From positions 1-10,240 of the forward strand of contig SXUH01000324.1 of assembly GCA_005791855.1 (NCBI GenBank): a DNA stretch of 10,240 nt. The letters are read 5' to 3'. The position numbers and the translations under genes are program-made. Of the stretch, positions 6,169 to 10,240 are shown piece after piece; the first letter of the stretch is position 1; every line of letters starts with the position of its first letter. Source of the stretch: Bdellovibrionales bacterium (GTDB lineage: Bacteria > Bdellovibrionota > Bacteriovoracia > Bacteriovoracales > Bacteriovoracaceae). The notes below the pieces were generated by a model. That model had not been told where the DNA came from. It did no database searches and saw only the letters and a program-made list of their open reading frames with translations.

Positions 6169-7005
6169 GCCCGTGAGGCTCTCGCGGACGAAGTTCAGGA
6201 AGGGCTTCCGGTACTTCTCCACTTCGTTGTGGAGCTCGTGGTAGCCGCCGTCGAAGACCTTGAGCTGGGTGTTCTTCTCGATCTTCTTGAAGTACGCCAG
6301 GAGGAGCTTCGAGCTCACCAGCCCGTCTTCGGTCCCGATGGTGCAGAAGATCGGGCACTCGGCCCGCAGGGGCCTTGCGAACACGTCCCGCGCCGCCTTG
6401 AGGATCTCGACGTAGAGCTTGGTGTGGATTCGGAGCTGGACGAACTCGTCCTTCACGTAGGCCTCGTAGACCCGGCTGTCGTGGGAGAGCCGGCGCAGGT
6501 TCAGCACGCCGCCGAGGGGCAGCGACGGGACCTTGGTCATGTTGTCGAAGAAGAACCCGGGGAGGCTCTTCATCACGAGGCCCAGGACCCCCGGCCCCGC
6601 CACCGCGGGCGAACTCAGGAAGACCTTCTCCGGGTACGCCTCGGGCCGGGCCATGTTCTGCACGTAGGCCGCGGTGATGAGGCCGCCCATGGAGTGGCCG
6701 TAGAGGGAAAACTTACTCAGGTTGAACTCCTTCCGGAGGTAGTCGAGCACCGCCTGGAGGTCCTTCAGGTAGTCGGTGAAGTCCGAGACCCAGGCCTTCT
6801 TCCCGCCGCTGCGGCCGTGGCCCCGGAGGTCGTAGATGGCGATGTTGAAGTTCTGCGAGAGGAGCTTCAGGATCCACTCGTGGCGCCCGAGGTGCTCCCC
6901 AAGACCGTGAGTTACGATCAACCATTTCGAACTCCCGGTCTCCCGGATCAGACATTTCAGAGGGGTGCCATCAAAAGAAATGATATCCCGATACTCGTTG
7001 TTCAT
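6154..7005 (-). CDS. alpha/beta hydrolase, monoacylglycerol lipase/lysophospholipase type
   Basis: A 283-residue soluble hydrolase of the serine aminopeptidase S33-like (Hydrolase_4) family, which includes monoacylglycerol lipases and PldB-type lysophospholipases. Visible motifs are HGLGEHLGRHEW (33-44, oxyanion region), DLRGHGRSGG (59-68) and the nucleophile elbow GHSMGG with Ser105. The acid is probably Asp227 in IGTEDGLVS and the base His256 in GGYHELHNE. Together these give a complete catalytic triad at family-typical spacing. No signal peptide is seen, so it should act in the cytoplasm or at the inner membrane surface on acylglycerols or lysolipids; the precise substrate cannot be read. 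The start ATG follows AAGGG at six bases. The gene stands alone on its strand. Its last 15 bases overlap the M48 gene, and it diverges from the small Cys4 gene across 42 bp. Confidence 0.9.
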   Translation of the reverse strand: MNNEYRDIISFDGTPLKCLIRETGSSKWLIVTHGLGEHLGRHEWILKLLSQNFNIAIYDLRGHGRSGGKKAWVSDFTDYLKDLQAVLDYLRKEFNLSKFSLYGHSMGGLITAAYVQNMARPEAYPEKVFLSSPAVAGPGVLGLVMKSLPGFFFDNMTKVPSLPLGGVLNLRRLSHDSRVYEAYVKDEFVQLRIHTKLYVEILKAARDVFARPLRAECPIFCTIGTEDGLVSSKLLLAYFKKIEKNTQLKVFDGGYHELHNEVEKYRKPFLNFVRESLTGLSFE

Positions 7006-7014
7006 GATTTCCCT

Positions 7015-7041
7015 TTTACGTCCCCGTCACTTTGCTATAAT
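7015..7041 (+). promoter_or_regulatory. extended -10 promoter predicting a leaderless transcript
   Basis: TGC followed by TATAAT (7033-7041) is a perfect extended -10 element. A weak -35 candidate, TTTACG (7015-7020), lies 15 bases upstream. With the usual seven-base step from the end of the -10 box, transcription would begin at about 7048, exactly on the A of the ATG. No Shine-Dalgarno sequence exists between the box and the ATG (only CGACCC), so the mRNA is probably leaderless. Confidence 0.65.
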
Positions 7042-7047
7042 CGACCC

Positions 7048-7428
7048 ATGTACTGCCCAATCTGCTTCCAGAACACGCTCAAGATCCGGTCCAACGGAGT
7101 GATCAAGCTCGCCTTCAACGGGAAGGCCCGGAACACGTCCCTGTTCACCTATAATCTCCAAAAAGAAACCCAAGAGCAACTGCTTCTGAAGCTGCGGGAG
7201 AAGGTCGAGGACTTCATGAAGTTCTACGGCGACTTCGCCAACAAGGAAGTCATCAAGAAGGTCGAGGTCTACTCCGGCGACTTCCAGTGCGTCAACGACT
7301 GTAAGATCGACCTCCTCGCCACCAAGGTCTCCGTGGTCAACCTCATCTTCGCCCCGGCCGACGTGCGGCAGATCCTCAGCGAGGAGAGCAAGAAGTACGG
7401 CATCGACGTCAACGCCTCCTTCACCTAG
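7048..7428 (+). CDS. small Cys4 putative metal-binding protein of unknown function
   Basis: A 126-residue cytoplasmic protein that I do not recognise as a named family. It opens with MYCPICFQNTLKI, a CxxC pair (Cys3, Cys6) in zinc-ribbon style, and has a second pair in FQCVNDCKI (Cys81, Cys85, CxxxC). The four could bind one zinc ion. Between them lie a probable beta-hairpin (IKLAFNGKARNTSLFTY) and a long charged helix (about 38-60). The C-terminal part, about 94-126, mixes strand and helix (VVNLIFAPADVRQILSEE). The N-terminus superficially recalls NrdR, but no ATP-cone follows and the second Cys pair is far too distant. The frame stays open far upstream, yet that extension is only antisense to the hydrolase gene. 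The start is set by the extended -10 box and the Cys motif. It stops 17 bases from the convergent lipoprotein gene. Confidence 0.78.
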   Translation: MYCPICFQNTLKIRSNGVIKLAFNGKARNTSLFTYNLQKETQEQLLLKLREKVEDFMKFYGDFANKEVIKKVEVYSGDFQCVNDCKIDLLATKVSVVNLIFAPADVRQILSEESKKYGIDVNASFT

Positions 7429-7445
7429 GCCCCCGGCGGGAGCTC

Positions 7446-8540
7446 CTAGAACCCGAGGTTGAGCTTGGTCTCGAACTCGATGTAGCCCTTGAGCTGGAAC
7501 GAGTCCGGGACCTTGTCGGCGTCGATGTAGGCGTCGAGGCGGATCCCGTTGCTCTTGGAGATGAGGGGGAAGAGGTTCTTGTAGGGGACGTCGAAGTCGA
7601 GGCAGGTGGCCACGGTACACTGCTCGATGTTCCCCAGGTCCTGGATCTTCTGCGCCTCGAGGGAGACGATGGTGTTGAAGTTCTCCTCGATGATCCGGTC
7701 GTTCAGGAGCTCGATGATGAGCGAGTTGTTCAGGAGGAGCACGCTCTTGAAGGATCCCTTGAGCTTCGGGTGGTCGACGAAGAACCGCCGGGCCTGCCCG
7801 GCCTTCTTCGGGTTGGTGACGTTCAGGATGTGGGTCTTCCCGGTCTTCTTCTTCAGGTACCGCTCCTTCTCGTCCTCCTCGTACTTCATGAGGATCATCT
7901 CCCGCGCCTCCGCCTCCGGAGCTTCGAAGTAGTCACCGCGGAAGAGCGACTTGAGGAAGTCGTACTCATGGCCCAGCATCTCCTGCTGGGCGAGGATCGG
8001 GGTCCAGGTCTCGGTGTTCTCGAGCTTGTGCGGACTGAGCTTCACGGCGATCTTGTCGATGAACTCGAAGTTCACGTCGTCGCGGCCCTTGAGGATGCGC
8101 TTCACCCAGGACTGCTCCCGGGCCCCTTCCTGCGTGGGCTCGATGTAGAAGAACAGGCGCTTGATCCGGATCTCCTTGATGTACTCCGCGGGGAGCTTCG
8201 GCATCGGCTGGATGAGGCTCAGCTGCATCTTCCCCATGCCCATGCTCGCGCCCACGTTCATAAACATCTTGGCGAAGCCACCGGTGATGTAGCTCATCTT
8301 CTCCAGGGGCGAATTGAAGGATCCGATGGTCTGGTCCGAGAGCGGGAGGACGAGGGTGTGGACGGAGTAGGTTCCGTCACCGTATCTCTCTGCGGTGGTC
8401 TGCGGCTTGGTGGCGTTTTCGATGACACTCTTCTGACCGCACTTGATGATGCTCGAGGAGCTGCACTTGAGTTCCAAAGAATTCCCACATCCAGCCAGAG
8501 CAAGACTGAAAAAACCTATAAATAAACTCTTTTTACCCAC
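7446..8540 (-). CDS. large lipoprotein of unknown function
   Basis: A 364-residue predicted lipoprotein from a GTG start. It begins MGKKSLFIGFFSLALAGC, with a textbook LAGC lipobox and lipid-accepting Cys18. The next residue is Gly, so transport to the outer membrane is likely if the Lol rules of Gram-negative bacteria apply. Two more cysteines follow soon (26, 34) and a pair lies near the end (308, 313), enough for two periplasmic disulfides. The middle is charged and partly helical (about 200-250), and the last 60 residues alternate like beta strands. I recognise no domain. I set the start at GTG (8540-8538) because AGAGGG lies four bases upstream and the signal peptide begins right there. 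The frame could be read 38 codons further upstream, but that would bury the signal peptide. It diverges from the outer-membrane barrel gene, so joint regulation or a shared envelope role is possible. Confidence 0.82.
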   Translation of the reverse strand: MGKKSLFIGFFSLALAGCGNSLELKCSSSSIIKCGQKSVIENATKPQTTAERYGDGTYSVHTLVLPLSDQTIGSFNSPLEKMSYITGGFAKMFMNVGASMGMGKMQLSLIQPMPKLPAEYIKEIRIKRLFFYIEPTQEGAREQSWVKRILKGRDDVNFEFIDKIAVKLSPHKLENTETWTPILAQQEMLGHEYDFLKSLFRGDYFEAPEAEAREMILMKYEEDEKERYLKKKTGKTHILNVTNPKKAGQARRFFVDHPKLKGSFKSVLLLNNSLIIELLNDRIIEENFNTIVSLEAQKIQDLGNIEQCTVATCLDFDVPYKNLFPLISKSNGIRLDAYIDADKVPDSFQLKGYIEFETKLNLGF

Positions 8541-8544
8541 ATCG

Positions 8545-8550
8545 CCCTCT
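8545..8550 (-). promoter_or_regulatory. ribosome binding site AGAGGG that decides a GTG start
   Basis: On the minus strand AGAGGG (8550-8545) is followed by CGAT and then GTG (8540-8538). This marks the start of the lipoprotein exactly at the beginning of its signal peptide. The next upstream in-frame ATG codons have no comparable site and would add a 38-residue charged extension. Confidence 0.6.
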
Positions 8551-8579
8551 AAGTCACCAGAAGTGTTTCTATTTGACCA

Positions 8580-8585
8580 ATTGTA
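8580..8585 (-). promoter_or_regulatory. candidate -10 box of the lipoprotein gene
   Basis: On the minus strand TACAAT (8585-8580) matches the -10 consensus at five of six positions. It would start transcription near 8573, about 33 nt before the GTG start. No convincing -35 box is visible at 16-18 bases. The 12-bp repeat at 8588-8599 sits directly upstream in the spacer position, where an activator or repressor could act. Confidence 0.35.
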
Positions 8586-8587
8586 TG

Positions 8588-8599
8588 CATAGCGTAAAA
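8588..8599 (+). repeat. 12-bp direct repeat, copy 1 (CATAGCGTAAAA)
   Basis: This is the first of two identical 12-base copies in the divergent region between the lipoprotein and the barrel gene. It lies just upstream of the lipoprotein -10 candidate as read on the minus strand. The copies start 74 bases apart, close to seven helical turns. Confidence 0.6.
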
Positions 8600-8645
8600 A
8601 GTTTAACAGCCTCCCTTTCCTTTTTACATACGACCCTGTCATTTC

Positions 8646-8674
8646 TTCATTCAAATCGACTCATAGCGTAAAAT
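8646..8674 (+). promoter_or_regulatory. candidate promoter of the outer-membrane barrel gene
   Basis: TTCATT (8646-8651) and TAAAAT (8669-8674) are 17 bases apart. The -10 matches at five of six positions, the -35 at only three. The start would be near 8681, about 25 nt before the ATG at 8706, leaving room for the GGAG at 8694-8697. The second 12-bp repeat copy overlaps the -10 box. Confidence 0.35.
8662..8673 (+). repeat. 12-bp direct repeat, copy 2 (CATAGCGTAAAA)
   Basis: This is the second identical copy, in the same orientation as copy 1. Its TAAAA end forms part of the candidate -10 box of the barrel gene. A protein bound here would block or direct RNA polymerase at that promoter. It may be an operator pair or a coincidence in AT-rich DNA. 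Confidence 0.6.
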
Positions 8675-8705
8675 CCATCCAACAAATGGTTTTGGAGTCC
8701 CTTAA

Positions 8706-9911
8706 ATGCACCTGATCCTGGGTTTGCTATTCATCTTCGGTCTAAACTCTGCGCTCGCGCAGGCGTGGAAGACCCTGCCCAAGGGCGTGCGGATCGTGGG
8801 GTACAAGAACGTCACCACCTCGCGGATCACCTCGAACTTTAACCAGTTCGGCTCCCAGAGCTCGCTGGGGACCGAGTTCCAGATCGACGCCGCCACCTTC
8901 AACTCCATGATGGGAACCGGGATCTCCCAGGACCCGAACAACAACTTCAACAACGTCGTCGTCGGCGCCTACGCCGTGGACGCCAGCGCCCAGGTCAACG
9001 TCCAGGGCATGGGCTTCGGCTACGGGATCACGAACGACGTCATGTTCTACGCCGAGGTCGCCCACTACAAGGCCCAGGTGCGCTCCCGCATCCGCCGGAC
9101 CCGGGGCAACACCTACGAGCAGGCGGCCCAGGCCTTCGAGAATGAGAACGGCGGGATCCTCGACGAGGTCATGGCGGAGAACCTCCGGCGCATGATCGAC
9201 GCCGACGAGCGGACCATCCAGTCCGTGATCACCAACGTCTACGACTACCAGCCCATCGGAGACTGGTACGGAGAGGGCTTCGGCGACATGGAAACCGGCT
9301 TCATGGTGAAGGTCCTCGAGCGGGACACCTGGGGCCTGCAGCTCTTCCCCGGCGCGGTCCTCCCCACCGGCCGCCAGGACGACCCGGACATCCTCCAGGA
9401 CATCGGCTTCGGCGATGGCCAGTTCGACTTCTTCACCGAGGCGGCCACGGGCTACGTCGCCACCGACGCCCTGAGCTTCGGGGCCACCCTCCGCTACACC
9501 TACCAGGCGCCGACGCGGAAGACCCTCCGCGTGCCGACGAACTCGGACGTCCCGCTCTCCACCGAGAAGGGCGAGTTCGACGTGAAGTACGGGAACAAGC
9601 TCAACGCCATGGTCTTCACCAAGTACAACGTGAGCGACTGGATCTCCCTCTCCCAGAGCTACCGGTACATGAAGCAGGAGGCGGCGACCTTCGACTCGAA
9701 GTACGGCGCCGCGAACCGCTTCCTCGAGTACAACAGCGACAAGAACGAGCACCAGATCCAGTCGTCCCTCACCCTCTCCTCCATCACGCCGTTCCTGAAG
9801 AAGGCGTTCCCCCTTCCGGCGTCGGTGGGCTTCAACTACGTCGACACGCTCCGGGGGAAGAACGTGCCGAAGGTCTCCCGCTACGAGATCGAGTTCCGGA
9901 TGCTCTTCTAG
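8706..9911 (+). CDS. outer-membrane beta-barrel protein, MetA-pathway transporter-like
   Basis: A 401-residue secreted protein with a clear signal peptide (1-18, cut after SALA) and a C-terminal phenylalanine after alternating residues (RYEIEFRMLF), the signal used by the BAM complex for outer-membrane barrels. Much of residues 84-130 and 195-401 alternates polar and hydrophobic residues in strands. The phrase LQLFPGAVLPTGRQDDPD, followed by GFGDGQFDFFTEAATGY, resembles the Phenol_MetA_deg barrel family (PF13557). That match is from memory and moderate. Residues about 133-180 break the pattern with a charged, probably helical insertion (QAAQAFENENGG, then ENLRRMIDADERTIQS), perhaps a periplasmic or extracellular loop. 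ATG follows GGAG at eight bases. The gene diverges from the lipoprotein gene and shares a CTAG stop overlap with the regulator gene. The transported substrate is unknown. Confidence 0.82.
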   Translation: MHLILGLLFIFGLNSALAQAWKTLPKGVRIVGYKNVTTSRITSNFNQFGSQSSLGTEFQIDAATFNSMMGTGISQDPNNNFNNVVVGAYAVDASAQVNVQGMGFGYGITNDVMFYAEVAHYKAQVRSRIRRTRGNTYEQAAQAFENENGGILDEVMAENLRRMIDADERTIQSVITNVYDYQPIGDWYGEGFGDMETGFMVKVLERDTWGLQLFPGAVLPTGRQDDPDILQDIGFGDGQFDFFTEAATGYVATDALSFGATLRYTYQAPTRKTLRVPTNSDVPLSTEKGEFDVKYGNKLNAMVFTKYNVSDWISLSQSYRYMKQEAATFDSKYGAANRFLEYNSDKNEHQIQSSLTLSSITPFLKKAFPLPASVGFNYVDTLRGKNVPKVSRYEIEFRMLF

Positions 9912-10240
9912 ACCACGAGCTTGTAGCCCGTGCCCCAGACCGTCTCCACCGACAGGTTCACCTTGCCGATCTTCTTCCGGAGGGAGAAGATGTGCACGTC
10001 GATGTTCCGGGCGGTCATCTCCATCTCCTTGTCGAACTGGTCGATGAGCTCCTCGCGGGTGCTGGCCTTGTCCTTGTTCTTGTAGAGGTGGCTGAAGATG
10101 ATGAATTCCCGGGACGTGAGGTTCACGATGGTCCCGTCCTTGATCACGGCGTGGGCCTCGGGGATGAGCTTGATCCCCACGTTCATCATGTTGGCCTCGA
10201 GGGAGACCATCTTCGAGCTTGCGTTGGAGACCTTCATCAT
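9908..10240 (-). CDS. OmpR/PhoB-type DNA-binding response-regulator domain, partial at window edge
   Basis: The visible 110 residues carry a C-terminal winged-helix effector domain of the OmpR/PhoB class. It runs LTSREFIIFSHLYKNKDKAS, then TREELIDQF, the recognition region MTARNIDVHIFSLRKKIG, and the wing VETVWGTGYKLV. This domain binds promoter DNA, usually as a dimer. The first 36 visible residues are not clearly a receiver domain; they could be a linker or the start of a stand-alone regulator. The frame is still open at the window edge with two adjacent Met codons there, so the true start cannot be decided. Its stop TAG shares the palindrome CTAG with the stop of the barrel gene, a 4-base tail-to-tail overlap. 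It may regulate the neighbouring envelope genes, which is only suggested by position. Confidence 0.88.
   Translation of the reverse strand: MMKVSNASSKMVSLEANMMNVGIKLIPEAHAVIKDGTIVNLTSREFIIFSHLYKNKDKASTREELIDQFDKEMEMTARNIDVHIFSLRKKIGKVNLSVETVWGTGYKLVV

Noticed and set aside
6229..7047. Upstream extension of the small Cys4 gene to a 399-residue protein
   Set aside because: The extension is antisense to the alpha/beta hydrolase. An extended -10 box and the CxxC motif fix the start at 7048.
7048..7428. NrdR-type transcriptional repressor
   Set aside because: Only the first few residues resemble NrdR. The second zinc pair is at 81/85 instead of about 31/34, and no ATP-cone domain is present.
7429..7445. 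Terminator between the Cys4 gene and the lipoprotein gene
   Set aside because: The GC-rich 17-base gap has only a short inverted repeat and no T-run on either strand.
7770..8525. 251-codon plus-strand open frame opposite the unknown lipoprotein
   Set aside because: It has no recognisable motif and shadow-like composition. The minus strand has a lipobox signal peptide with a good ribosome binding site.
8541..8654. 38-residue N-terminal extension of the lipoprotein
   Set aside because: It would bury the signal peptide and lipobox inside the protein, and it covers the likely promoter. The GTG at 8540 has AGAGGG correctly placed.
8742..9752. 336-codon minus-strand open frame opposite the barrel gene
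   Set aside because: Val/Glu/Leu/Asp-rich shadow; the plus strand has a signal peptide and a C-terminal Phe barrel signature.

Overview
This window reads as a stretch of chromosomal housekeeping and envelope genes from a Gram-negative bacterium. Signs of a Gram-negative cell are two diderm-type lipoproteins, a LysM periplasmic protein and an outer-membrane beta-barrel ending in phenylalanine. The LysM/lipoprotein pair, the DUF4911-like protein and the small Cys4 protein suggest the Bdellovibrionota or another former deltaproteobacterial group. That placement comes from gene content alone and is tentative. Gene interiors are strongly GC-rich at third codon positions, while gene ends and intergenic gaps are clearly AT-richer. 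I see no insertion sequence, phage gene, CRISPR array or integrase.

Left part (1-3250): the 5' half of a tRNA-Arg(UCG) on the minus strand lies at the edge. Upstream of it are two minus-strand genes joined by a TAGTG stop/start overlap: a coiled-coil/TPR-like lipoprotein and a large LysM protein. They look like one operon driven by a TTGACT/TAAAAT promoter at 3216-3243, and both products should act in the periplasm.

Middle (3251-7005): a small plus-strand DUF4911-like gene converges on a minus-strand pair made of a glyoxalase II-type hydrolase and a PrxQ/Bcp peroxiredoxin with a histone-like Lys/Ala tail. Both members of that pair would handle reactive metabolites or peroxides. Their start is only one base from the start of a divergent Ste24/CAAX-type M48 membrane protease. 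That protease converges on an alpha/beta hydrolase of the monoacylglycerol-lipase type.

Right part (7006-10240): a 126-aa putative metal-binding protein has a consensus extended -10 that predicts a leaderless mRNA. A large unknown lipoprotein and an outer-membrane barrel protein diverge from a 165-bp region holding two copies of a 12-bp direct repeat. The window ends inside an OmpR/PhoB-type DNA-binding domain.

Gene packing is very tight. All four convergent junctions are overlapping or within 17 bp, and there is no gene-free stretch over 300 bases. I found no clearly new multi-gene system. The best leads are the histone-tailed peroxiredoxin, the leaderless gene, a terminator-like palindrome antisense inside the glyoxalase gene, and the repeat-bearing divergent lipoprotein/porin region.
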